Source of the DNA: Microcebus murinus
Taxonomy: Eukaryota; Chordata; Mammalia; Primates; Cheirogaleidae
Direction: 5' to 3'
DNA: 64,000 bases
Assembly (NCBI RefSeq): GCF_040939455.1
Contig: NC_134117.1
Coordinates: forward strand, 49,904,001 to 49,968,000
Below, one piece after another: positions 11,158 to 22,931 of the stretch (its first letter is position 1; every line of letters begins with the position of its first letter). Both the position numbers and the translations under genes were made by a program. Below the pieces are notes generated by a model. The model ran no database searches, was not told where the DNA came from, and saw only the letters and a list, made by a program, of their open reading frames with translations.

Positions 11158-12344
11158 TTTCCTGTCAGCAGCCCACACCAAGCTTCCATTCTTTCTGGCT
11201 CTCTTTTTCTCTTTGTTCCTTTGTCTCTGTCTTTTCTAAAGATTTAGAAAAAGTTATATCCTGAGATCTGAGCTCCTTTGGTGGTCCCATTGAGGACTAA
11301 TAGTGGCTGGATTCCATATACACACAGTTACATGCTGTGTGTATGCTATAGTGCTCCTGAGGACTGGAGCAATCATCAAGGTCTATGAACCTCCCTAACT
11401 CTTGGCATCCACTTGTCCATAACTCTGTCTACAGAATCTTCCTTACTCATAGCTTGTAAACCCACATGAGTCCGTCCTTCCTTTCATTTCAAAGCCCAGA
11501 GAGAGTACTGCTCTAAGTCTAAAGGGTCTTCTTCATTATTCCCCTCCTCCATCATTCATTATTACATCGGCTAGGGCAATAATACATTTTTCTAAAGAAA
11601 CTGTTGAGAAAATAAGGCCTGAATGGTTTGTTTTAGTGATTCTAAGATAAAACTCAAAAGTTGCAAAGTCTTTTGTGATGCACGACTTAAAAGAACAGGA
11701 AGCAGGCCAAGAACCAAGCACCAAAGTGAGAGAGAGAAAGAAACCATTAATCACTTGCAGAGCACTCTCAACAGTGGATATCATAGAAATCCATGTCTCC
11801 TACGGTTCAGAACACACTGAGTTGATGTTAGGTTATTCGTGTACAAACAGTTTTGCTTCAGTAATTATGTGTTTAGAACCTACAACTTAGTAATAAATGG
11901 TATCTATTATTGGTACTACTGTTATTATAATTACATTTCTTTGTATTCTAGAAGCTAACTCTTTAAGAAAACTATGAATCCTTTGATGGTAAATAGGTTT
12001 AAATGTGCCTGAGAATTCTCAAAGATAAATAGTAGATGCCTGAAAATCTATGTTGGGACAGATGTTGAAGCCATGTCTCAATTCAGTAGGAAAAAAAATG
12101 CTTTCATCAATTAGAAATAATTAACATAGGCTTGGGTAGCCTATCTGTAATGCATTTGCCTACCTGCCTGCACTATCAGATTTTAAGGTTCTCTAGGAAA
12201 GGAAATGTGCACACACACATGTGTGTGCTGGTGTGTTTTACACTGCTATATTATCAATACTTAGTGCATATAATCAACTTATTATGTTTTTGTTCATTTG
12301 AATGCATTTCAATTTAGAAGCTCTAAAACTTAGCTGAATAAACA
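11158..12344. other. Unannotated DNA
   Basis: Three short overlapping open frames at 11536-11890 (on both strands) have no recognisable product. A cacacacatgtgtgtg palindrome lies near 12210. The pyrimidine-rich 11185-11240 part could be the remnant of an old LTR, but I cannot support a family. Confidence 0.45.
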
Positions 12345-12498
12345 CTGGACAAAATGCAGGAGGTCAGTGTTCTGGAACCAGCTGGTAAAAGCAGCTATTC
12401 TATAACCCCAGACAAATCACCAAACTATTTCAGGCTGGTACTTGTAAGAAGTTGGACAGGATGATCTCTAAGTCCTTGTGCAGCTATAAAACATGTCA
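12345..12498 (+). repeat. MIR-like old SINE
   Basis: Sense orientation: 'gtgttctggaaccagctgg', 'ccccagacaaatcaccaaac', then 'gttggacaggatgatctcta' and 'agtccttgtgcagctataa'. The last two match the 'ggactagatgatctctaagg' block of an ancient SINE also present at 14505-14615. Confidence 0.55.
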
Positions 12499-13875
12499 CC
12501 ATTTCATTGTCCCTTCCTTTTTATTTGGAGAAGACATTTGTAACCTATGTTATCAATATATGTCAATAAACTTATACTTCAAAAAAAAAAGAATCAAGTA
12601 CAAGATCTGAAAGAACAGAGAAGTTTGATATTTAAAATAGTTGAAAGTTGTGAAAGTATCAAATGATAGGGTCTGTGATAATGACACAGAGCCACAGAAG
12701 GTTTGAAATGAAAGGCCAAACCTTGGATTGCTTTTTAGAGCGGAGACTTTCAAATCTGATTCTCTTCATTCTGTGACATTCATCAGTGATCACTACTCAT
12801 CACCTGCTTGGTGATGTTTGAGCTACGGGTTTATATTGGTGATTGGAAAGGCAAAGAAGGGGTAGCTGTCAGAAATGTGAGTAGAGAAAGAGCATAACCT
12901 AGAAGATGAAAATCACAAGGTAGCAAGAATTCTACTTCTCAGCTGACATATGACATGAATATGAGTATTTTACAGAGAAATCATAAAAACATACAGAATT
13001 ACTAACCATGCAACCCTGTGAAAAGCAATCTAATAAATGTCTTATCAAAGCAAAAAAGTCACAAAAACCTCATAATAATAAAATTTCTCATCCATTCTGA
13101 TCATCTAGGCTTGAATCCAAAATAATACTTAATGTCCCATAAAAAGTGTACATAGACAACTGTTCCATGATATTCATACAGCAAAAAGTGTGAAATGTGA
13201 AAGCACTTTGGATGACTCTTCAGATGTCAATCTCTTAATTTCCTCAAAAGTCTCAAAAAAGAACATTCATAAAAGCACCAACTGGAAAAGCAAAATGAAG
13301 AGACATATGGGCAGAAAAATCAAACAAATTATAACAGGCAGATATCTACCACATTTAAATAAACACAAATAATTTTTGCCTTAGTATTTTGTATACCTTA
13401 TTCCTCAGTGATATACTGGACTTTTGAAGGCGTCAGTTCTAACCATGAATCCAGAGCTGCCCATTCTTAGTTTGTGAAATTTAGATGTGTGAAGTGTCTG
13501 ATTTTTGCTGGTAGGTCTTCTTCTATTAATTAATCAGCTCTAATAATGAATATTCCTCAAGTCATTTGGCTTTGAAAGCTTTTATGTTTCTTTAAGAACT
13601 AATCTCAAATAGGCTGAGTGATGACTACCGGGGAAGCTAAGGCTGAAGAATTACCCGAATAGTGTTCCACCTACAATGTTATTGTTTATCCTGAAATGGA
13701 AGAAGCCCTTATTGCCAAACAAGGGATAAATGATCCCAGACCAGAGTGGACCAACTGAATTAGATGGATTGTTTTTCAACTGGTATGTCCTTCACAGTTA
13801 CAGATAATGTCAGGCCAACTCTGGCTTACCCTTAAGGACTTAGATCCTGCATTTCTCTTCCAGGAAACCATCTTT
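12499..13875. other. Unannotated DNA
   Basis: Contains an A-run near 12582-12591 after 'caataaacttatacttc', which might be the tail of an old retrocopy, but no parent transcript is recognised upstream. The 60-66 codon frames here are not supported as genes. Confidence 0.45.
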
Positions 13876-13876
13876 C

Positions 13877-13878
<2 letters not shown>

Positions 13879-13919
<41 letters not shown>

Positions 13920-13948
13920 GCACACATGTATGCACACACACACACACC
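13879..13948. repeat. AC dinucleotide microsatellite
   Basis: A long AC run, interrupted by atatgcacacatgtatgc, then a second AC run. The overlapping open frames on both strands (His/Thr- and Cys/Val-rich) are products of the repeat. Confidence 0.95.
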
Positions 13949-14302
13949 AGTCTGGGTTGGAAGTCTTTCCTCACTACTGCCTTGATACCCTGGCGAACCT
14001 CTATCATACAACCTGTACTGTATTTGTTTTGTATTCTCAGAACCTGGAAATACCTGGAACTTTATAAAAAAACAGAGACACAAAAATAAAACCTAGTCAA
14101 TGTTGAATGAGTGAATGGAATCTTGAATGTAGTATATCAAATCCTTTGCAGAATAGCAGTACTCTACTTTCATTCAATACATGAGTTAGAAATTCTAATT
14201 TATTTGCCTTCAATGGAGAATTGCCTATAGTTCTTATATCAAAATAATAGTTAAGGTTGTTATTTTTCTTTAATCTTAAAGTACATTTTCATTTTCACAT
14301 TT

Positions 14303-14404
14303 GTTCTCTCTCTCTCTCTTCTTCTCTCTCTCTGTCTTTCTCTCTGTCCTCTCTCTCTCTCTCTCTCTCTCCCTCTCTGTCTCTCTCTCTCCCTCTCCCT
14401 CTCA
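14303..14404. repeat. TC dinucleotide / polypyrimidine microsatellite
   Basis: About 100 bases of pyrimidines, mostly TC units with cc and tg interruptions. The Ser/Leu-rich frame at 14257-14496 is its translation. Polypyrimidine-polypurine mirror tracts of this length can form triplex DNA (known behaviour, not tested here). Confidence 0.95.
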
Positions 14405-14504
14405 TTTTTAAACTCACATTATTCATTTGTTTTAAAAAGGCACAGAATCAAGACTCAGGGACACCCAAAGAGAAGCCTGGCTTGGCCCATAACTAATCAT
14501 AGGA

Positions 14505-14615
14505 ACTATAAAGTAAATCAATTTCTTCCTCATCTGTAAAATGAGATAGTTGGAATAACTGACTTGAAAGGAAGGTTTATTTCTAGTTCTATAATTCTAC
14601 AATTCTATACAGTTA
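14505..14615 (+). repeat. MIR-like old SINE fragment
   Basis: Shows 'tttcttcctcatctgtaaaa', 'tgagatagttggaataactg' and the tail 'ttctagttctataattctac'. It belongs to the same family as 12345-12498, and 5578-5760 is its antisense counterpart. Confidence 0.65.
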
Positions 14616-15550
14616 CCTGGTCTATGATATCTTTTCAGGAAAACACATTAATTTTAAGTACACTGATTTGGATTGGGTCAGAATATTGACTGAGATAATC
14701 AAACCTATTATATTGTCTTTTCCTTTGCTTGTTTCCTCTATTAAAAAGAAGAGAAGCCTGGCTAAATAAATTAACCACATAATGAAAAAGGTTGAGGGCA
14801 CCTCTACTCTCCTAAGAATGCAAACTGCTCTTTAAGTGCTTTAGAAGTGTCTATTTACTTACAAACAGTGTAATTGCAGTATATGCAGGGTTGACACTGT
14901 TCAGACAAGTATTTTGATGGGCTAATTAAAGATCATCCTTATCTATTAATTACAACTCCACTAGGCAATGTCTGAGTTGTTATAATAGTAACAGTTATTG
15001 TATGTTCTTAAAGGGATTAAAACTAAAATAAGTATTAACCAATTAGCTTTCCTCCTAATCCATTAAAATGCAGGGAGTTTGATTATGTTTATATTAAATG
15101 AACTTGTTTTAGAAAAAGTAGCTGTATTATATAAATTATAAGACTTTTGGTAGATTGTTCATGAGATCCAAATGTCAAGATTACAATAAAAACAGCATTA
15201 GATAGGCAACCCTTATTTCCCAGAATGTACGATGGTTCCACCAAACAAGGGGACTTAAGATTTAAGCCTATCTACACAAATCCATTCATGGAAATATTTT
15301 GTTGAGTTGAAGCATTCTCTATGTAATGAGAGAATAAAGCATTTCAAAACAAGAACCCTATACTGAGGGCAAACATGTGCTATGTTCTAACATGTGCTAG
15401 TATAATATATGAATAATACATAGATAATTATTTTTAATTTACAATTAAGTACTTACACAAGCAAATATAATATAAGTGTGATAACTGAATTGCTATAAAA
15501 GAGATATGCAAAAACAGCCTACAAGGTTCAAAGGTAAGAAAGAGGAAAGG
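14616..15550. other. Unannotated A+T-rich DNA with several TAATTA-type cores
   Basis: No gene or confident repeat. The 14900-15110 part holds several taatta/attaat motifs (ctaattaaag, attaattac, ccaattagc). These are homeodomain-like binding cores, but they are also expected often in A/T-rich DNA. Confidence 0.4.
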
Positions 15551-15552
15551 AA

Positions 15553-15660
15553 ACCGATTTTTATTGCTATGTGCCAAGCTATTCTAGAGAGTTTCCCATG
15601 TGCTGTTTTCTTAAACTACACATCAACCCTTCAAATAACATAATAGTGTTGGAATGAGGA
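15553..15660 (-). repeat. MIR SINE fragment
   Basis: The run 'ttattgctatgtgccaagct', 'attctagagagtttcccatg', 'catcaacccttcaaataac' follows antisense MIR ('ttactatgtgccaggcac ... cctcacaacaacc'). Confidence 0.6.
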
Positions 15661-16585
15661 ATAGATGTAAGATGCAATCAGATGGAAAGAATGACAATAA
15701 AAAGAAACAGTTTGCTAATGGCAGAAGGCAAGAACAAGGTATAGACATGAAGAATCAGGAAGGGATCTATCTGAAAGTATAACTGTCCCACATTGAGAAA
15801 TGGAAGAAAACAAAATCACATGATGAATAAATGCCAGTAACCCAAGTGGAAAGTGAAGATGGGGATATTTTGCTGAAATCTAAATCAGTTAGTGTGGCTG
15901 TGTAATTGCAGAGCAAGTACAGGAGAATTTAAATGGTTTGCTAATTAAGGGCTACAGGTGAGAATGATGATATATGAAGTGCTGTGTAATTGATGAGAAA
16001 TCATGGTTGGTAGACCTAATTGGAAGTTTGAAGTGAAGTAGAATCATTGCTGTGTTTTTATTCTAAGTAGAATTTTTACAGTATAGCTAAGGGCATCAGA
16101 GATTTGGGAAATTGTTATGCAGGGATGACTTTTTTGGAAGTCTAGTGGGGGAAATAGCAGATGATCCCTTTATCTAAGAGGTGGAAATATTGAGGTTGAA
16201 GAGACCCAAATATGGCTATTTGAAAGATGTCTGCCCAAAGGGATTGGGGGTCCAAACAAGGAAGGGCTTGGCTAGGGAGAGCCAAGTTAGATTTCCCTCC
16301 ATTGTTTAGTGGTATCATTGGTTAATATTATGACTAAAAGAAGACCTCATGAAACAGAGGCTAGTCAAACCCAGAGCAGAGTCCCTTAGTGGCCATATAT
16401 TTCTCTCCAAGACCAAACAGATCAAAAGGAATTTCTCATGTGGAATTTCTCTTCCTAAGACAGAGATAGAGGTCAGAAAACCAAAATCCTATGTAACTAA
16501 AATGATGTGTATATATTGGCAGAGAAATAGAAAATAAGGACTATAGTAGCCTACGGAGGAATTTAAAGAGAGGTCAATAACTGAC
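15661..16585. other. Unannotated purine-biased DNA
   Basis: This stretch is G/A-biased on the plus strand. That is typical of decayed antisense LINE (L2) sequence, but no landmark is strong enough to name it. No gene. Confidence 0.4.
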
Positions 16586-16589
16586 ATCC

Positions 16590-16700
16590 TCACTTTATAA
16601 ATGAGAAAACAAAGCTCAGAGGAGTGTGGGGACTCAAGGGTACAGCCAATCAGTAAGTTCTTAGAATTCAAACTCAGATCACCTTCACTCCAAGGTCAAA
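16590..16700 (-). repeat. MIR SINE fragment
   Basis: Reads 'cactttataaatgagaaaac', 'aaagctcagaggagtgtggg', 'cagccaatcagtaagttctt' and 'gaattcaaactcagatcac'. This matches the antisense MIR order (tttacagatgagg, cagagagg, cagctagtaagtggc, gaacccaggtc). Confidence 0.65.
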
Positions 16701-18640
16701 CTTCATGAAGCAGGCAAAGTTTGAAACGAACCACTGGAAAGCATTTACACATATGTAAAGACATCAAGGTATAAGAATCAGGAGCAAAAGATGGAACAGA
16801 AAATGTGAGAGATGTCTGATAAACATGACACATTTCTGTTTGTCAGGTATACACTGTACTTTGTGAATCATCACTCAAATAGATGATGCAATTAAACCAT
16901 GAAAATGGATTTCTTGGCTAGGAAAGAGCAGACTTCTGAGGATATGGGCAAAGGATGTGACTATAATAGAACAAAAAAAGATCAATGAAAGACACAGCAG
17001 AGGAACTCTTCAAGGTGGGGAGAGCATCTTGATTAGCACAGTATCATGAAAATCAAAAGAAAATAGAATGGGGGAATGTTTTTTAAATGCCTAACTTCAC
17101 AGTCAGAAATTACTTACTAATAGAGAGGGATATGATACGTCTCTGTTATTTCTCATTCTTTTCCACCACCTAGGTCTTCAGACAATTTTCTTCATTCTCT
17201 CCTTGTTACATGAATCACTTCTGGAATGTTGATTTTGTAGGAAAAGGAGTATAGTATTTATCAGCATTTTGATTTAGAAATTGAATCCATAATATTCTAT
17301 GTTCACTAAGGGAGGATGAAAATTAAGAGAAAAGCTTCTTTTGTGTCTTTGTTTAATTAACAACTGGTACCAAAGAGGACATTATTTTGGAGAACAATAA
17401 TATCTCAATTACAGCTATAGGTCTCTGGATCCAGAGAGCACTTCTTTGCCCCTTGTCAGAAAATACCAACCTTGTATAGCTGGCTAGTAATATTTCCAAA
17501 TGCCATTGATTTGAACTTAAGCATAAATTCTTCTAATTAGATTAGATTTCTTCTAAATAAGAATTTACAGTGTGCTCTTGAGTTTCACTGCTTAAAAGAA
17601 TTAAGGCTCTTTCTTAAGTTTAAGAATCACTACCCTTGTTCTTTTTGAGTGGTTTATGGTTTTTCCAAATAATATTCATTAGGCAATTCAATTATAGGGT
17701 ATGGTTCTTTTCCTTGGTTATTCTTAGTCAATACCTGAGTGAAAATAGTGTATCCTTTTCTTGCTGCTGTTTAACACCAGTCATTTATTTGGTAACAGAC
17801 TAGCCTATTGATTGGTGAAGACTTGTAAAATTAATGACTGAGAAAGCCACTTAGCCACATAGCATTCAATGTAATCACCAGAGTTCCTAGGACCTTGGTT
17901 ACAAATTATTGTCTTTATGTCATTTGCTTTTACATACATGCAACATATCTTGTTTAAATCTTGGGGATTTGGTTCATATAAAGGCTTTTATTCATCTCTG
18001 TGATTGGCTAGTCCTTTGTGGAATCTTCAGAAAGATTTATATTGAGGAGTCAGTCAGTAGTGTAAGAGGTATGAAGAAATTGTTTCATGAATCAAACTAT
18101 GTGTGTCAGTGGGAACATTTTCATGCTGTTTCTTTTCATTACATTACAGAGTTGATGATTTACAAGGCAATTCCCCCCTCTCTCTGGTAGCAGAACAGGG
18201 ACTAAATTGATATTCTCTCACTAACACTTGTTTGCAATATTTGTTTAAAGACAACTCTCTACAATGGTTCTAACTTCTTGAAGAGTAAAGTTTTCTTCCC
18301 CCTAATTGATATATTTGGTTCACAATAAACCTGGTTTCAAATAGTAAAAATATATTGGAGGCTGGAAAGGGATGGAATAAGAACTAGAAAAGATTTTTTT
18401 AGATAGTATTTACAGATATTTTGTGAAACCAAGAAGCATGCAAGTCTAAGCATAACAATTTGTTATTAAGGAGACAATTTATACCAACAACAGGAAACAC
18501 TTTCTTTAGAAAATAAGTCTTGAGTCTTAGTCTTTAGCAAATAAGCTTTAAAAAACGGCTAAAGTTTGTATTGACATGGAGGTAAAGGATGCCATTCTAA
18601 GGAATGAGAAGGAAATATGTAAAGGTATGGACTGTGTTTA
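16701..18640. other. Unannotated DNA
   Basis: About 1.9 kb without a gene or confidently named repeat. A 93-codon plus-strand frame (17909-18190) contains no domain I recognise and has no splice or poly(A) context. Confidence 0.45.
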
Positions 18641-18644
18641 ACCT

Positions 18645-19615
18645 GAATAGAAATTTCTCCAAAGAAGATATAAACATGCACAGCAGGTACATGGAAGGTG
18701 TTCAACATCACTAATCATCAGGGAAATGCAAATTGAAATCACAATGAGCCATCACCTCACACCTGTTAGAATGGCTTTGTCAAAAACACAAAAGATAACA
18801 AGTGCTGTTGAACATGTGGAAAAAAGAGAATTCTGCACTGTTAGTGAGAATATAAATTGGTACAGACATTATGGAAACCAGTAAGGAGGCATCTCAAAAA
18901 TTAAAAATAGAACTACCATATGATCAAGCAAGTCCCATATCTGGGTGCATATCCAAAGAAAATGAAATCAGTATAGATATGGAAGAGATATCTGTACTCG
19001 ATTACGGCATTTTTCACAATAGCCAAGATGTGGAATCAACCTATGTGTCCATTAACACTTGAAAGATAAATGGATTACAAAATGTGATATATATGTATAT
19101 ACCTATGCACACACACAAATATGTACACAATAGAATACTATTCAGTCTTAAAAAAAGAAGGAAATTTTGTCTTTGGTAACAACACAGATGAATCTGGAGG
19201 ACATTATGCTCAGTGAAATAAACCAACTACCGAAAAACAAATACCACATGATCTCACTTATATGTGGAATTTAAAACATCAAACTCATACAAGCAGAGAG
19301 AATAATGGTGGTTGCCAGGGGGTGAATGGTAGGGGAAAATAGAAGTTGCTAATCAATGAGCATAAAGTTTCAGTTAATCAAGATGAATAAGTCTGGAAAT
19401 CTAATGCATAGCATGGTGACCATAGTTAATAATACTGTATTGTATTAATATTATTGAATTACTAGAAATTTACTAGGAAAACAAATCTTAAATGTTCTTA
19501 CCACATGCAAAAAAAAATAACTAAGTGAAATGATGGATATGCTTTAGTGTATAATCATTTCACAATGTATATATATTAAAACATTACATTGTATACCCTT
19601 CAATACCAAAAGTTC
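18645..19615 (+). mobile_element. Old L1 (L1M-type) 3' end with ORF2 remnant
   Basis: Sense L1, 5'-truncated. Landmarks in order: 'tttctccaaagaagatata', 'catcactaatcatcagg', 'gaaatgcaaattgaaatcac', 'agaactaccatatgatcaag', 'cacaatagccaagatgtgg', 'ctatgtgtccattaaca', 'aatagaatactattcag', 'tgaatctggaggacattatg', 'agcagagagaataatggtgg', and the 3' UTR block 'gtgaccatagttaataatac'. The frame at 18871-19062 is a fragment of the ORF2 C-terminal region. Many substitutions and indels show that it is inactive. The family is probably L1MA or L1MB. Confidence 0.9.
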
Positions 19616-20095
19616 TCATGGCATATTTTAGCTTTGAATAGTGAGCTTGAATCTAGTGACCCATGTTGTATGAAATATTTTAATTCCCTACAACCACAAG
19701 GGAGCCAGTTTCTAGGCTGTTTCCAGAAGTATGCCCCACTAGTCAATGGCTTTAGTCTTGCCTAGCATTTTATGTTTATTTTCTATTTCTAGTCCATGGA
19801 GATGTTATTTTGGTTTTGATAGCAGCATTTAGTTTTTGTGTTTTCTGTTTATATAACTTATATTTTCTGTATTTGAAACAGAACATTCTTGTCAAAGAAT
19901 GAACTTACCCTGCCACATTGCTTGGAAGTCTTTTCAGGGCTATGTCTATCATTCCAAGTTGACATGAAGCCAGAGATAAAATTATACAGGAAACATGGTG
20001 ACCAACCATATTTTGAATGTACATATTGAATATCTTAATTTATGCCAGTTAACCAAATACTCAATGATCATCTACTATGTAAGGGTAATATAAAA
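19616..20095. other. Unannotated DNA
   Basis: Mixed A+T-rich sequence with no supported feature. Confidence 0.45.
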
Positions 20096-20097
20096 GT

Positions 20098-20215
20098 GAA
20101 AAGCACAGGCTTTGTAGCCAAACTGCTTGCAATTAAATGCCAGCTTTACTGTTTGATTTTTTGTGGGTTACTTTAACTCAAGGTGCTTCAGTATTTTTAT
20201 CATTAAAATAATACC
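20098..20215 (+). repeat. MIR SINE, left part, split by an L1
   Basis: Sense MIR: 'agcacaggctttgtagccaa', 'actgcttgcaattaaatgcc', 'agctttactgtttg', 'aggtgcttcagtatttttat', 'cattaaaataatacc'. It stops at the L1 insertion and resumes at 20642. Confidence 0.8.
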
Positions 20216-20630
20216 TGTTTCACTTAATATCAATTTGATGGTGAGTACATATGGTGCTTGTTTTTTCCATTCTTATGATACTTCACTTCATAGAATGGGC
20301 TCCAGCTCCATCCAGGATAATACAAGAGATGCTAGATCACCATTGTTTTAACTGACCAACACTTAAGTGCACATATAGTAATAACATTCATCAGGTGTCA
20401 GGCAGGTGGGAGGGAGGAGGAGGAGATGGATATATTCACACTTAATGTGTGCAGTGCACACCATCTGGGGGATGGATATGCCTGAAGCTCTGACGCAGGT
20501 GGGGAAAAAGCAATATATTTAACCCAAACATTTGTACCCCCATATATGCCAAAATAAAAAAAAATAAGTAAAATAAAATAAAAAATGAAATAAATAAAAT
20601 AAACATATATTAATAAAAGCACTTTGGAAA
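20216..20630 (+). mobile_element. 5'-inverted L1 insertion inside a MIR
   Basis: Bounded by an 11-bp direct repeat (aaaataatacc at 20205-20215 and 20631-20641). The left part, to about 20347, reads as antisense L1: 'gagtacatatggtgcttg', 'tccattcttatgatacttc' and 'gctccagctccatccagg' are the reverse of the L1 region just upstream of the 3' UTR. From about 20348 the sequence is sense 3' UTR: 'aactgaccaacacttaagtg', 'caggcaggtgggagggagg', 'accatctgggggatggatat', 'ctgaagctctgac', 'catttgtacccccatata', then an A-rich tail (aaataa units). The arrangement matches twin priming, as at 6953-7516, and the same 3' UTR type is present in both. Confidence 0.85.
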
Positions 20631-20641
20631 AAAATAATACC

Positions 20642-20712
20642 CACTTTAGGGGTTTGTTTTGAAGAATATATTAGGGTGTGTGAAGTGTTTATAATAGTTC
20701 TAGTGAAAAATA
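20642..20712 (+). repeat. MIR SINE, right part
   Basis: Continues the MIR interrupted at 20215: 'cactttaggggtttgttttg', 'aagaatatattaggg', 'gtgaagtgtttataatagtt' match 'tcatagggttgttgtgagg ... taaagtgcttagaacagt'. Confidence 0.75.
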
Positions 20713-20959
20713 TATTTAAATGATTTTTATTATTTATTTACCATAGTGTAAAATGGCTTCAGATTCTGTGGGAGCTATAAAAAGAGTGCAGTTCACATGT
20801 GCTGCATGCATGAATTTTATTTTGAGTAAGGAAATAAATGTAAAACAATTAGAGAATGATAAAGCCATTATGTCACACCTTTCCAAATAGTATTATGTCA
20901 ATTCTCAAATGTAATAGGAATTTGTAGATGATATAATTTATTAAAAACTTAGCTCAGAA

Positions 20960-21280
20960 AAGTGTCTTGAAGAGAGGAGACTTGGGATATATTTGATGAG
21001 ACAGTTGGAGGGAAAAGATATCCTCAGCTAAGAAGGCAATTCAAGCTGGAGTTTAGGGGAGAAAATTAGAGATATGTGTATTAGAGATATGAACACGGTA
21101 TGTGTGGAAAAGAACGGGCAGAGGATCTAGATTGTAAAAATGAGGGAAACACTAATGGATTAGCATGAATGAATTTAGGGGTAGATATGTCTAAAAGCCA
21201 AATGGAAGGGTTTAGACTTAGGGGAATAATTTTCAGTAGGGAGCTCCATTTAGTTTTTTTCTGCAGGGCAATGACAAAAT
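20960..21280 (-). repeat. L2 LINE fragment, degraded
   Basis: A purine-biased stretch with 'gaaggcaattcaagctggag', 'tttaggggagaaaattagag' and 'atatgtgtattagagatatg'. It resembles antisense L2 ('ggcaactggat ... ctggagctcaggagagagg ... gagatatagat'). Strongly decayed. Confidence 0.4.
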
Positions 21281-22500
21281 GGAAATGGTATTATATCTAG
21301 GGAAGATTTTTTTTGAGGTAGTTACACTTAATTTAATGGGCCACAGGCCTAATTTTATGCCCAGACAACTTCAAGTTTGCCTGTAAGCATCTTTTAATTT
21401 AAAACAGCAATGATCTAGTCAGCCCTGTATACAGTGTTAGTAATATGAAAGAGAGGGCACTGGATCCTCCCAATCCTCTGACAGTGAAGGGAACGTTCCC
21501 ATCACTTCTTATTTCCACCCATCAAGAATAAGAAATACAGGATAAGAGACATAACCTCACTTAAAGTCCACTTTGCATTATTACCAATAGAAATATCCCT
21601 TACTCTCCCAGTGGTCCTTAAACAGTGTTTAAAAAAATATTGCTATTAAAACAAATACCAAATTCTTGCAGATAAAATGTATTTCACCTTATGAGCTAAT
21701 ACAGGATTCACATCAGGCTAATGAAATAGAACATATTGGCATTGTTAAAGTTGATGTACAGTAATTTAGTACTTACTGAAGATATATTTGAAACTTAGCA
21801 GTAGACACGTTCAAACACCTTGGATATCAAATAGATTTTTTGGTGTGTCCTTGAGGAGTATCTATGCTGCAGTAGTAATTCTGGAAAACCACCAAATGTA
21901 ACTATAATGACAACAATACTATTAGAGCTCAACAGAATTATTTTCAGATTTTATTTTATAACTGACTCATATTTTATTATTACTCTAAGATATTTATTTT
22001 GCACAATCATGCATAAAATTCTCTGCCAGAGAATTCAGGAAAGAATGAACAAATTAGAAGGAAATAATGAAGCCATCCCTAAATTCCAGATGGATATAAA
22101 GCTAATGTGATCTTTAAGATGTTGCCATCTGTTCTTTTTATTTATTTGACACATTACACATTCACATACCTTTAAATGAAGAAGCCTAAAAGCAGATGCA
22201 TTTATAATAGAACACCTCATTTATGAGGGGAAAAGGCCAAAAGCCATAATTTCTTTCGTAATGGTTTGGTGGAGTTTGGTTGGATGTTTAGATATGCAAA
22301 TTTTTTCAAGTAACTGAGAAATAATCAGGCTGAGAAGCCATCAGGCAATAGAGAGATTAGAAACAGCTATAAAATTTGGTATAAAATTATAGCAAATCCT
22401 ATAATATGGTGGCCAAATCATTAATGTGGTTTTTAAAATTTGTTTTGTTTATTAATATTTATTCCCTATTTGTAAATATGAAAAAGACATTGAAATTTTT
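21281..22500. other. Unannotated A+T-rich DNA
   Basis: No gene or nameable repeat. The frames at 21907-22110 and 22035-22220 overlap on opposite strands and look like chance. Confidence 0.45.
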
Positions 22501-22507
22501 AAGCCAA

Positions 22508-22931
22508 TATAGTGGGTTGAATCGTGTCTCCCAAAATTCATGTCCATCTAGAACTTTAGAATTTGACTTTATTTGGAAATGGTGTTCTTGAATATGTAAT
22601 TAATCAAGATAAGAACCTAGATGAGATCATACAGAATTGGAGTGGGCCCTAAATCCAATGACTGGTCTCCTCCTAAGAGGAGGAGAGGACACAGAGAGAC
22701 ATACAAAGACAGAGAAGAAGCCCATGTGAAGCTGGAGGCAGAGCCAGAAGCCACCAGGAGCTATGAAGAGGCAAGGAAGGATTCTTCCCTAGAGCCGTTG
22801 GAAGGAGCAAGGCCATGCAGACACCTTAACTTCAGACTTCTGGCTTCAAAACTGAGAGAAAAAATATCTGTTGTTTTAAGCCACCAAGTTTGTAGTACTT
22901 TGTTATGACATTCCTAAGAAACGAATACAAC
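22508..22931 (+). mobile_element. MLT1-type MaLR solo LTR
   Basis: Sense MLT1 LTR. Landmarks in order: 'gtgggttgaatcgtgtctcc', 'aaaattcatgtccatctaga', 'actttatttggaaatggtg', 'gagtgggccctaaatcc', 'ctcctcctaagaggagg', 'agaggacacagagagacata', 'aaactgagagaaaaaatatc', 'ttgttttaagccaccaagtt' and 'tgttatgacattcc', ending in gaatacaa. No internal retroviral sequence flanks it, so this is a solo LTR or remnant. The 95-codon frame at 22621-22908 lies wholly inside it. Confidence 0.85.

Noticed and set aside
12540..12595. Possible processed-pseudogene tail (polyadenylation-like signal caataaac followed by an A-run)
   Set aside because: No upstream transcript-like sequence and no target duplication could be identified.
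13807..14083. Overlapping His/Thr-rich and Cys/Val-rich frames
   Set aside because: Both are translations of the AC microsatellite.
20371..20616. Apparent 14-bp direct repeat (acatatagtaataa / acatatattaataa) around the sense part of the L1 at 20216-20630
   Set aside because: It has one mismatch and one copy lies in the A/T-rich tail. The outer 11-bp duplication restores an intact MIR, so the inner repeat is better explained by chance.
22621..22908. 95-codon frame that looks charged and protein-like
   Set aside because: Entirely contained in an MLT1 LTR, whose purine-rich centre gives long frames by composition.
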